A stretch of DNA of 62,000 nucleotides from Symbiodinium natans (lineage: Eukaryota > Sar > Dinophyceae > Suessiales > Symbiodiniaceae), in assembly GCA_905221605.1 (NCBI GenBank), contig CAJNDS010000835.1:692501-754500 (forward strand). The letters run 5' to 3'. Position 1 is the first letter of the stretch. Each line of letters opens with the position of its first letter. Below the pieces are notes generated by a model. That model saw nothing but the letters and a program-made list of their open reading frames with translations. It was not told where the DNA came from and searched no databases. A program made the translations under genes and the position numbers. Of this stretch, positions 53,374 through 62,000 are shown piece by piece.

Positions 53374-53913
53374 TCTGGGAGAAGTGCCCGCGCCCGAGCC
53401 CTTCGGCAGCAGGCACAGCATCTGGCCGTCGAGACGCCACGAGCCGAGTCATCCGAGAGCATGTGCAGCATACCAAAAAAACTCAAAAATCCTGCAGAAA
53501 TCCCTAACCCCTCAACCCCAAAGTGCTAGTGTGAGCACAGCAGCTCTTCGCCCATTCACCTTGCAGAAAAAGCAGCGGCGCTTGAGTTCTGATTCGTGTT
53601 CTGTTCGCAGGGTTACTGTACACGAAACTCTCAACGGGATGGTGGTATTTTAGGGTTTAGGGTCTCTGTCTATTGGGCTCATTGTCCATGATTCCTCATT
53701 GGACCATAGCACTGTAGGGTTTTCCTGTTCTTAGTTGTTAGGCCCCTTTATGTCCGAATGTGTCATCCCAATGTTTGTGTTTCGACAGAATCCTAACATG
53801 CCTGCTGGAGGTACGAGCCATACAGGAGGATGTACGAGTACCAGAGAGAGTGGGACCAGGCCGGCTGCAGTGGACCCTCAAAGGCCTCAGGGCTACTGTC
53901 GTGTTGGGAGGAG
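53374..53913 (+). CDS. Exons of an unidentified gene
   Basis: 53374-53520 has all three plus frames open (the most natural contains LRQQAQHLAVETPRAESSES). 53567-53653 (TTGCAG acceptor; KKQRRLSSDSCSVRRVTVH then LNGMVVF, TAG) is good. 53791-53913 (TTCGACAG acceptor; ILTCLLEVRAIQEDVRVPE then LQWTLKGLRATVVLGG, GTACCGG donor) is strong. The opposite strand is open over 53738-54067 as a shadow. Confidence 0.45.
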
Positions 53914-54318
53914 GTACCGGCAACGAATCGTGCGGGAATAGCTCTGTGATGGCCTCCTGGCGCCCTGAACTTTCACTGAAAGCTTTCGAACTTTCACAAC
54001 ATGTGAGGTGGTGGTTGTCGCTATATAGCTTGAAGTGTCGAAGGTGAGCTTCAGCAAGCTGCCTCATACCTTCGAGTCACTCGAGTTCTTGTCGGAGCAG
54101 GCCGTGGCTCCCATATGAAGCATGATGCGAAACCTCGGAAGCTCGCAAACCTCTCGGAAGCACATATCCATGCAAGGAGGGCCTTGTAGGCCCCTTGGGA
54201 CTCGGGGTTGGGCTTAGGCATTTCATTAGTACATAGGCAGGCAATTTAACCGATGCGGCTGCTGTGAGAGGTTTATTCACCAAGACACTCCCAATTCCTG
54301 CACCTTAAAAACCCCCAG

Positions 54319-55123
54319 ATGTGGGTCTCACCTGCAGTTGAGGTGGCACGACTCCCGGAAACTGAGCCCCTAACACAGGTGGCGTTGATGGGCCGCTTTC
54401 AGGTGGGTCACCGAGGTTCTTTTTCTCAAGTGCGTTGATGGATAGCTATATCGATTTTGTGTAGGTTTCCGGGGTCTTTCCTGGTGTTCCGTTGGTGTTT
54501 GTTTGCGTGTTTCATGGCAGGTTCGGTACAGCCTCTGTGTTGGGTTTCGGGTTTTTCGGATGTTCGGGTTTGGGGTTCTGGCGCTGAAGCTTGCTTCTGT
54601 ACCTTGGCCGGGGGTAGTCTATAGTTTCCTTAAGGTAAATGATGTTCTAATCTCGCTTATGTCAAACCCAGGGGCATGTTAAACATACATTTTCATAATG
54701 CTTCTACCAAGGGAGTATCTCTCTCTCTATACATATACGTAGTTGTTCTACTAGCGGAACATATATATATATATATGCACACACACATATGTATATATAT
54801 ATATATTGCTGCCATCGGCCAGGAGGAGCTGAGCAAGTTCCGCGTTCAGCGGCACTTGGGGGTGCTGGTGCTTGAGGCCAGCAAGGGCAAGTCTTTCTGC
54901 CTCGCTGAGGCTGAGGGGAAAGCATCATACATGTATACATGTACATGAAGAAATAGTAAGTAAACATATGTGTGTGTATATATATATATGCTTGCTTCAA
55001 TGCTGTAAATTGTATGTTGATACTGTTCTGTTTCTTCAGTGCCTGGGACGTTACTTGGACAAAGTTCAAACACCATGCGGCGTCTGTTTCCCAGCGTTCT
55101 TATTCCCTGTGCGAGGGTTAGCA
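54319..55123 (+). CDS. Three-exon gene model, unknown function
   Basis: 54319-54402 (28 codons after CCCCAG; MWVSPAVEVARLPETEPL then TQVALMGRFQ, GTGGGT donor), 54823-~54920 (EELSKFRVQRHLGVLVLEA then KGKSFCLAEAEG) and 55040-55123 (28 codons after TCTTCAG; CLGRYLDKVQTPCGVCFPA then FPVRGLA, GTCAAG donor). Exons 1 and 3 are whole-codon units and all read in phase 0; the end of exon 2 is uncertain. Introns contain TA/CT microsatellites (54718-54806, 54965-54990). No family is recognised. Confidence 0.55.
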
Positions 55124-55240
55124 GTCAAGGCCGAAACCCCCACCCACCCACCCCCCCCCGGTGAAACGAACACGGGCACCTGCTTTCGGGTTCCACTCTA
55201 GTAGGGGTCTAGAGGTTTTGTTGCCATCCCACTGAAGATC

Positions 55241-55895
55241 TTCTAAGCATGGAGGTGATGTTAATGCTGGGCGCCATACATAGCCAGGAAGCCACGGCAG
55301 AGCTTCCAGAAAGCCTAATGAACACGAATGGCTTTGCCCCTCTCTTTCCTCCACAATGTCCGAAGATGTGGTTTAGCCGTCGTGGTGGATGTTGGTGGTG
55401 CTTCTCGATACATACCGAAAAATATGGATACGGTAGGGCCTCCTTAGCTTAGGGGATATTGGGAAGTTCTCGGTGACAAGTGGAGACTGAAGGCACGTGA
55501 CCTGAGAGATCAGCTGTTGCCGGCTTGGGCCTCAGCACAGGCCCCGTATTTAAGAAGGTGTCGGGTTGAGGGGTTTTAGAGTTAAGGATTTAGTTTATAG
55601 GGTTTCGAGGGTTTTAAACGGCAACAAGACATGGGTTTTTTGGTGGCTCGGAAGCCTCCACAATTCGGGCAGAAAGTGCACTCTCGGTATGGAAGGGTTT
55701 GGAATTTGGGAGACTAGTTCAGATGGGTCATGGCAAGATCTGGCAAGTGTTCGCGAGCTTTGCTGCGTTGCGCGTCTGTGGACGGGTTTGAACGACAGAG
55801 ACCCGGCGCTTGAACGCAACATCGGCCGCAGTGATACAGGACTCTATGTGCTGTACGGATGCACAAGAAGTCCTCGGATCTGGAATCTAATCTAG
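55241..55895 (+). CDS. Two coding segments, unknown function
   Basis: 55249-55452 starts ATG and reads LMLGAIHSQEATAELPESL then CPKMWFSRRGGCWWCFSIH, TAG. 55566-55895 is open (WQDLASVRELCCVARLWTG then NDRDPALERNIGRSDTGLY, TAG). The minus strand is also open at 55980-55714. The first segment could be another exon of the preceding model. Confidence 0.4.
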
Positions 55896-56101
55896 CTATG
55901 TCTTGATTCAGGGAGCTCATGGACGTCTGGGGGAAGAAGTGGGTTTCTCGTCTAGAGGCCTCTAGTTTCCGGCAGTCCAATCCGTGGATGCAACTTCACA
56001 TGCTGTGCTCCTGACAGGCGACATCACTTCGGAACCTAGATCCCGCATGCTACCCACATGGACAGGGGACAGCCTTTGTTGAAGCCGCCATGACACTCCC
56101 A

Positions 56102-56124
56102 CGTGCTCTGACATTTGGCTCAAG
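56102..56124 (+). other. Possible degenerate spliced-leader relic
   Basis: CATTTGGCTCAAG matches the 3 prime 14 bases of the dinoflagellate spliced leader with one T deleted. The 5 prime part (CGTGCTCTGA) only weakly resembles CCGTAGCC. It sits directly upstream of plus-strand coding sequence. Confidence 0.35.
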
Positions 56125-57398
56125 TGTCGCGATGCCTTTCATTAGAGGAGGAGTGGGGTCGGGATGTTAATGCACTCGTTGCGTTATGGCTGGTGCAGAA
56201 CCAGAACCGTGGCTTGATGGCAATCCGTCAGCTGACCGTTCCTTTTGCATCGTCATCTTGTGCAGAAAGTTTGTACTCCACGCCACTCATCGCACTGTGT
56301 TGAGGTATGCAGGAGTCGACATGGTGCACGGTGCCATTGCCGTCAAGGCAGGCCGTCAGAGCGCTCTCTGACCTGTCTTCATGTTGTCTTGTTGCCAAGG
56401 CAGGAAGTAAGCCACCCTTTGTGATTCTAGAGCCGGTCAGACCGTGTACCAATCACACGAACCTCGCATCGCCAGGAGCAGTTCCAGCTGTTCGATGACA
56501 ATGAGACCGGCACCATTGAAGCTTGCATTGGATGTTGCCAGCTATTGGTTTGTCCCTGATCGTAGTTAGCCTTCAAGTTGCGTAGATGACTCAGATGCGA
56601 CCTGCCTGCTGGTATAGACGGAAGAAGGACTACACTATGAAACTGGCACTCTGCGAACTGGTTTTCTATAGCCTGCTTCGGATGCAGGCGTTCAGGGGGC
56701 TAGCCCCCCTGAGAACCCGCCAGCCCCGAAATCAGCGAGAACGTTCGGGCCTAGGATGTTAAGAGCTTTGCAACCCAGGGCAAGGAGGACCTCAGATCCT
56801 TGATCCAGAACTTGGGCCACTTCGACCCGGACGAAATCGACAGGACAGGGTGGTGGGGACTACCCTAAACCCTGCAACGAGCTCAAGTAGCTTCGGTTGT
56901 GCCATCGCCGTGTCAACGTCTGTGTACAACAGGGGCCTGAACCCTTGTACCAAGAACCCGAAACCAGACCCAAAGTCCAGACAAACCACAAAGCGGCGTG
57001 TCCCATGAACAAAGACGACGCAGTGCGCAAGCACTCGGGCAGTTTTTCGAAATTAAGGTTTTCTAGTGGGCCTCCCGTTATTTTGGCCTTGCGCAGGATC
57101 CTGAATATAGCCGTCGGAGACGATGGCAACGAGATCATGTACGAGTCCTTTATCGACTGGGCGTTCAACAGTGCCAAGGTTCCTTCGGTTGCATCTTATG
57201 GCTGCACGAGTTCACTTCGGTAGTCAGAGTGAGGGGCTCTTGGGCTCCCTCTGGAATTCTAAATACCCAGCCAGAGTTACTGTTGCAAACTGCGCAAGCC
57301 CTGAATTCTTGAAGATGAGCTGGCCCCTGACGCAGGTCATCGAGCACCGAAAGGATCGACTTCGCAATGTGAAGTTGTTCCAGACGCTGGGCCGTTGA
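56115..57398 (+). CDS. EF-hand-like gene model ending at 57398
   Basis: Pieces are 56140-56303 (EEWGRDVNALVALWLVQNQ) overlapping a second frame 56186-56371 (RKFVLHATHRTVLRYAGVD then HGAIAVKAG), 56476-56520 (EQFQLFDDNETGTIE between GCCAG|G and a GC donor; DDNETGTIE is an EF-hand loop), 56779-~56850 (GKEDLRSLIQNLGHFDPDE), 57097-57178 (27 codons, LNIAVGDDGNEIMYESFID then WAFNSAK, GTTCCT donor) and terminal ~57270-57398 (PEFLKMSWPLTQVIEHRKD then LRNVKLFQTLGR, TGA). Likely a calcium-binding protein; exon phases were not all checked. Confidence 0.5.
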
Positions 57399-57408
57399 GG
57401 ATCATAGC

Positions 57409-57509
57409 TTGGGATGTTCCCCCTTATACTAACAGTCCTTAGTAGGGATCATGGTTCCCCCTATGATAATCCCTATGAAGGACTGTTAGTGTAAGGGGGA
57501 ACAACCCAA
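57409..57509. mobile_element. 101-bp MITE with 32-bp TIRs and 8-bp target duplication (copy 2)
   Basis: Begins TTGGGATGTTCCCCCTTATA and ends with the inverted copy (…GGGGGAACAACCCAA). The 32-base termini differ at two positions. It is flanked by the direct repeat ATCATAGC (57401-57408 and 57510-57517). It is inserted 10 bases after the stop codon of the preceding gene model. Same family as 19202-19335. Confidence 0.9.
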
Positions 57510-57572
57510 ATCATAGCATTCTGTGTCTTTGTTCATGAGCTCATGCCGCCGCCCACTAGTATCCCTATAGTA

Positions 57573-58118
57573 GCTCGAATGTGAGCAGCAGAGCCGGTCA
57601 AGTGTCATTCGCGCGCTGCTTGCCTAGGAATTTCGTGCCCCCGGCATTCTTGACAGAAGTTGCAAGATGTCAGCCGTTGGACCATTCGGGTATCCTTGTA
57701 GATGTGGGTATCCCAAACCTCAACCCTAAACCTTTTTGGTAATGGTTACTCTGGGTATGAATTCTCGGCTGGGTATTATTCCGAAGGAGGCTTCTGCAGC
57801 CACTGCACAAGGGCTCAGATGGCATAAAAGCAGGGTTTATTTGGGAGATAGGGATCAGGTAACTTGTCGCTAGCCCTGCCAAGTTCTTCTTGCATCTTGG
57901 GACAGAACCTTGAGACCCCTCACAACATAAGCGTAAAGCAGCAGCAACCAACGGCTCCAGGCCAAGGAATGTGTGTTGAGGAACTCGAATTCATTTCCAT
58001 ATAGACACTAACCTCTAAGCCCGAACAGGCTTTATCCAAGCTCCTTAGCAAAAAGGCACCCAGTTTGACGAGCCCGCGTTCCTCCTAAAACAGGGCTGCA
58101 AGAATGCAAGCGCCTCAT
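57573..58118 (+). CDS. Small plus-strand exons
   Basis: 57573-57627 (ECEQQSRSSVIRALLA, TAG), 57628-57780 open in two frames (FVPPAFLTEVARCQPLDHS or APGILDRSCKMSAVGPFG) and 58051-58119 (CCTTAG acceptor; QKGTQFDEPAFLLKQGCKN, TGA). The last has a good acceptor. A minus frame (57951-57670) overlaps. Unknown function. Confidence 0.35.
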
Positions 58119-58295
58119 GAGAGGAGTCTTCTTAAGACCCGATGTAGGAACGACAAGTTCAACCCGAAGCCCGCCTGATGTGCCCCTACAATGCTTAGAA
58201 GGACCCTGACTTATCGGCTTCATGTTGCTTTTGAGAATCAGGGTCGCTTGGGGCACCTCAGCGCCCGATAAACCCTGAGCCCAACAAACCTAAAG

Positions 58296-60304
58296 ACTTG
58301 CCAGGGCGAGCTCGAAATAGAGGAATGCGCCAAAGTCCTTGAGAAGCCCGGCTGCAATCCAGATGTCGTGGAAGGTGGGTATAGAGATTGAGTTTAGGGA
58401 GACAGGGATGTTTGGTGTGCTTGGCGTGTTTTTTGCAGGACTTCATGTCTGGTTGTACATTATTTTTTTAAATTGTAACTAAAAGGGTCTGTTGCTAAGG
58501 GTTGTTGCGGGATTCGGCTCATCATAAGGTTTAGGCATGTTTGGGCCCTTGCATGCCTACCCCGGCCTAACGAGCAGAATGCTTCCATGACTTAGGCCTA
58601 TGGAGCTGCGCTTGCGTTGGGTCGATCGGTAGAAGGGGCACTTTACCAAGTGAGCAAAGGGGAGAGCAGATCCTGGCATGCAAACTCGTCCGAGGCTTGT
58701 CACCTACCCAGCCACATGACTGCACTTGGGGGGAGGGCCACTTTTGGAGTCTGCGAGAGAACTGGGAAATGTCAGCTGCAGCTGTGTTTACCCTTGAAGA
58801 ATGCTCGATCCCTGCATCTTTTGGCTGTCACAGCCCAAACTTCCCACCTGACGTGGATCGTACCAGACTGCAGCTGCGGCAGGCTGGACAGGACATCATC
58901 AAGCAAGGCCTCTTGCACCGCAAGCCATGGTCATGCAATATTGATGTTAGCTTCCGGGCTCACACGCCCCCTTGCGCAAAAAATGGTTACGGGTTGACAT
59001 GGGTTCAGCTTGCAATCTGGGGCGAACTCTGGCAGCTGCGTGGCAACCTGGTGACGTAGGCCGAGGCTCCCCCCCTTTGCAGGAAAGCGACTGATGCCCC
59101 CACTTGCGCCCTTCTTCCCTTCAGCAAAAAAAGGGTGCGGCCCATGTGTGCTTCATTCTTAGGTTCTAGAAAACGAGCCCACCTTCAAAAGGGACCCTCA
59201 CTTGGCCCTAAAACTTGGCATCCCGACAGATGTTCCGCGCAGGCGACGAAGGCTTCGACTGCTTCATTGTTGATGCGGGGGAGTGCTTCGCGCAAATTCA
59301 AGCACGGAGCTGAGACGTCAGGGGGTCGAGGGTTCCTCTTGAGAATGCTTGGTTGCAGTACGTTGCAGTCTTCTCAGCAGGCATCCTTGTCTTTGGCAGC
59401 CAGAAAACCCTGAGGCACATCTCCAAACCCCATTCGGTAGCCTAAATTTCAATAAAACCTGGAAACGCCCCAACTGCTTGCGTGCTATTTGCGGAGGCCC
59501 GAAGCTCCAGCAAAATGTCAAGCAACATAAGAAACAAATTAAATTTGTTGGTGGCTTGCTCCCGGAGCTGCTTCCCCGAGATCAGCGGCAAGTGGAGGGA
59601 AGTTGTCCGCTACGAGCCAGGAGGCTTGTGGTTCAGGGGTTCAGGGCTTCCTTTTTCATAGGGTGGGAGGTTGGACATAGGATTTCGGCGGTTTTCCTAC
59701 TGGGCTATGGGTAAAGAGCTTCAGTTTGTCGTTGCCACCTTCGGCTTTGACAACCGGGGATTTGGCTTAGAGGAGTTCTTTAGGGCCAAGATTCGGGTTT
59801 CAAGGACTCTCTGTTAGTGCAGGCTGTGGAGCTTCGGGAAACTTGGGGGGTGGGCTTGTGGGCAGGGCCCTCGGCAAGCTTGCCTGGGTTTCGGGTTCAG
59901 TTACGGGTAGCTGAGATGTCAAAGCTGCAAAACAAGCCGTGACACAGCAACAGCTCGGAACCCAGCGAAACCCTACGTTAATCCAGCGGCTGATATCTGG
60001 TTAGTGCTGACACAGAAGCTTGAGCCTGAAACCTCAAACCTTCCGAAACCTAGCGGCACAAGTGAGGCAACAAAAAGGGCCCTATAAAACCTAACCCATC
60101 ACCACATGGCGGGCCCTGAGCCCTAAAGCCTAAACCCTAAACCCCAAACCCTAAACCCTAAACCGCCATGCGCCGGATGTTCTGACTCGGCCCTTTGACA
60201 TTGGAAGGCTTCTTCGGTGAGCGAGCCCTTCTCAGGACGATGCGGAGGGCTGATGGTCCAAACATCTGAGCTGTGATCATGGTAGTAGTCTCTATAGATG
60301 CATA

Positions 60305-60338
<34 letters not shown>

Positions 60339-61858
60339 GATGTGTATAAATAAATATATATATATATATATGCGTGTTTATACTTAGATGTATCTTCTAT
60401 TATTGTTGCGTGCGTATGTCTGTGTATATATATATATATATATACATATACATACCTTATATATATATATAGTGTTTATTTTTATTTGTTGTTATATTTG
60501 GATAGGTACATGCATGCATATACATGCATACATACATGTGTTCGCATGCATATACACGCATACATATTATACGTGATACACACACACACATATATATAGA
60601 TATATGTGTGTGTGTTTCTTTACTAGTTGTGTTGGATAGGTCATGGAATAGGAGTTCCATAGAGAAGGAGCGGAAGGCTAACGTTGATTGGTTATTGATT
60701 GTGACATTGGTGATCCTGACTCCCCCCCGCCCCCTTCCGCCTCCCTCCCCAACAGGGAGAAGACGAAGGCAAACAGATAGAGTTGGAGAAACAGAGTGAT
60801 GAAGAGAGGGGAATCGAGAAAGAAAGACCTCACCCAACGACCACCTAGCCCCGAGAGGCAATGTCCTCGAAGGAGCACCAGCCATAAAGCATCTGTTGTC
60901 GCATATGTCAGTCATTGTTAAACCTGGGTAGGGGAGGTCGCCACAAAGCGTCAATTTCACACCAACGGGCTCTGTAAAGCGTGCCCCTAGGGCCCACCGC
61001 TTCGGGGGTTACGGGCTCTGGAAGGAAGGAAGGAAGGAAGGAAAGAAGGAAGGAAGAGAGAGAGCGAGAGAGCGCGGAATGAAGGAAGGAAGAGCGAAAG
61101 AAAGCAGGGGAAGATCAAAACCAGTGCGGCCTTCACAAGCCGTCTCTTTACCCTGTAGTTCGCGCCACAGTTCTGATCATCCCTAAGCCCTGTACCCTCG
61201 AGGCTAACAATAGTAGAGGCACAAGGCTGCAGAGTGACTAAGTAGAGTGGAAGAGTGAACGGACTCGGAAGTCCAGCTATGTTGGTGCCAAAAAAAACCC
61301 TCAACCCTAGACCCTGGGCCGAATATTAGGGACCCCCAAGAATAGTCCTCCAAGTAGTAGGATTGCCTGATAACAAGGACCCCAATAAGGTGCCCCTACT
61401 ATCGTAAACCCCCACTTGCTCGCAGGAAAGAGCCACGAGGGGCCATGGTAACAGCACGCACCGATGTGAAGCTGCTACGGCTCAGCCAGGACCTGAGCCG
61501 TTGGACGGAGCCTAGGGGCTTAGGGCATCCATTTGAGGTTTAGGGCTTCGGGTTTTGGGCCACTTAAGGGTATAGGGTTATAGGGATTATGGGGATTTAG
61601 GGTTTAGGGTTTGGTTAGACCATCACGCGCCTCGGCGTCGGCACGGGTTCAAAAAGGGTGTAGTTAGCGGACCTTAAAGTTGTTAAAGTTGTGGGCACTC
61701 TGGGCATACTGGGAAAAGTAGTTGGGTAGGCGGGGGGGCGGGGGGGGGGGGAGGCGGGGAGGAGTTCCTAATTAGTCCAATCTCAAGTTTATGGTGCTCA
61801 GGCTGCTTGTTGGGTTTAGGGCCTCTCCGACCCGAAACCTCAAACTGGCGCTTCGCGA
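58296..61858 (+). CDS. Cyclic-nucleotide-binding-domain protein, multi-exon, probably incomplete
   Basis: Pieces are 58296-58374 (CQGELEIEECAKVLEKPGC, GTGGGT donor), about 58780-59059 (LQLRQAGQDIIKQGLLHRK), 59230-~59307 (MFRAGDEGFDCFIVDAGE then CFAQIQA), about 59577-59630 (GKWREVVRYEPGGLWF), 59706-59816 (ATFGFDNRGFGLEEFFRAK, TAG), ~60172-60216 (APDVLTRPFDIGRLLR, GTGAGC donor), 61426-61537 (GCAG|G; KEPRGAMVTARTDVKLLRL then SQDLSRWTEP, GAG|GTTTAGG) and 61820-61858 (TTTAG|GG, GTGAGC). FRxGDEGxxCFIVxxGE, REVVRYEPGG and PRGAMVTARTDVKLLRL are in order the beta-4/5, beta-6 and C-terminal strands of a cNMP-binding domain, as in PKA regulatory subunits. The Gly-Glu-Leu phosphate cassette exon was not found. 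It may continue past the window. Confidence 0.55.
60220..60640. repeat. TA/TG microsatellite cluster
   Basis: Several TATATA blocks (60300-60345, 60355-60372, 60425-60470) and CATACA/CACACA blocks up to 60620, in a probable intron. Long frames through it are artefacts. Confidence 0.9.
60641..61425. other. Intron or spacer with purine microsatellite
   Basis: A GGAA/GAGA tract occupies 61021-61110. Minus frames at 60960-60650 and 61304-60987 are open but unsupported. AATAGTCCTCCAAG near 61342 faintly resembles fold-back ends. Confidence 0.45.
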
Positions 61859-62000
61859 GTGAGCAATTCTTCCTTTGGTTCCTGGCCATACGAAAGCCCT
61901 AGATAGCGTCTCCAAGCCCACTCCCCCTAGACCTCCACTGCGTGGTGTGTGTCTCCCCACGGGTCCCCTGCCCAGCAAGACCCGACCAAGAAGCCCGGAA
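61859..62000. other. Window end, no confident feature
   Basis: Begins with the GTGAGC donor of exon 61820-61858. The remainder is presumably intron, with no recognised exon before the edge. Confidence 0.35.

Overview
The window looks like nuclear DNA of a dinoflagellate, most probably a Symbiodinium-type (Symbiodiniaceae) genome. The evidence is (i) TTTAGGG/CCCTAAA plant-type telomere units scattered through almost every intergenic and intronic stretch, (ii) a near-perfect copy of the dinoflagellate trans-spliced leader exon at 15012-15033, (iii) many very small exons with AG|G acceptors and a mixture of GT, GC and GA donors, and (iv) an intronless ubiquitin-like plus ankyrin-repeat gene of a type common in these genomes. 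Nothing bacterial, organellar or viral was recognised.

Layout. 1-2.2 kb: telomere-like tracts and a 1.6-kb AT-rich element with ~50-bp terminal inverted repeats. 2.2-7.1 kb: exons on both strands around a 247-bp CCCTAAA array. 8-13.8 kb: a mostly plus-strand run of small exons. 14-16.3 kb: a minus-strand coding block and a retroposed, frame-disrupted gene still carrying its spliced leader. 16.6-21.7 kb: plus-strand exons interrupted by two different MITE-like elements. 22.1-23.6 kb: the one unambiguous long gene (490-residue ankyrin protein). 24-35 kb: plus-strand exon chains, including a four-exon model (26198-27596). 36.7-37.4 kb: a minus-strand gene end. 37.5-38.05 kb: a gene with a canonical EF-hand. 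38.5-40.95 kb: a 53-bp satellite of about 46 units. 41-57.4 kb: many plus-strand exons, several with EF-hand-like calcium-binding loops. 58.3-61.9 kb: exons of a cyclic-nucleotide-binding-domain protein that probably continues beyond the window.

Exon models were read by eye from acceptor/donor sites, open frame and residue composition. Where several frames or both strands stay open, this is stated. Many exons shown as terminal could instead end at a donor I did not recognise, so several models may belong to one longer gene. EF-hand and cyclic-nucleotide-binding exons suggest calcium and cyclic-nucleotide signalling proteins. Nothing here supports an operon or pathway linking them.

The most interesting structure is non-coding. 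A recurrent family of fold-back elements with ends related to ACATGAACCCTAAA...TTTAGGGTTCATGT appears to form whole introns, with the splice sites inside or at the inverted repeats (introner-like). Telomere-type units also sit directly at splice junctions (TTTAG|G as acceptor, G|GTTTAG as donor). A second MITE family has two copies, each with an 8-bp target duplication.
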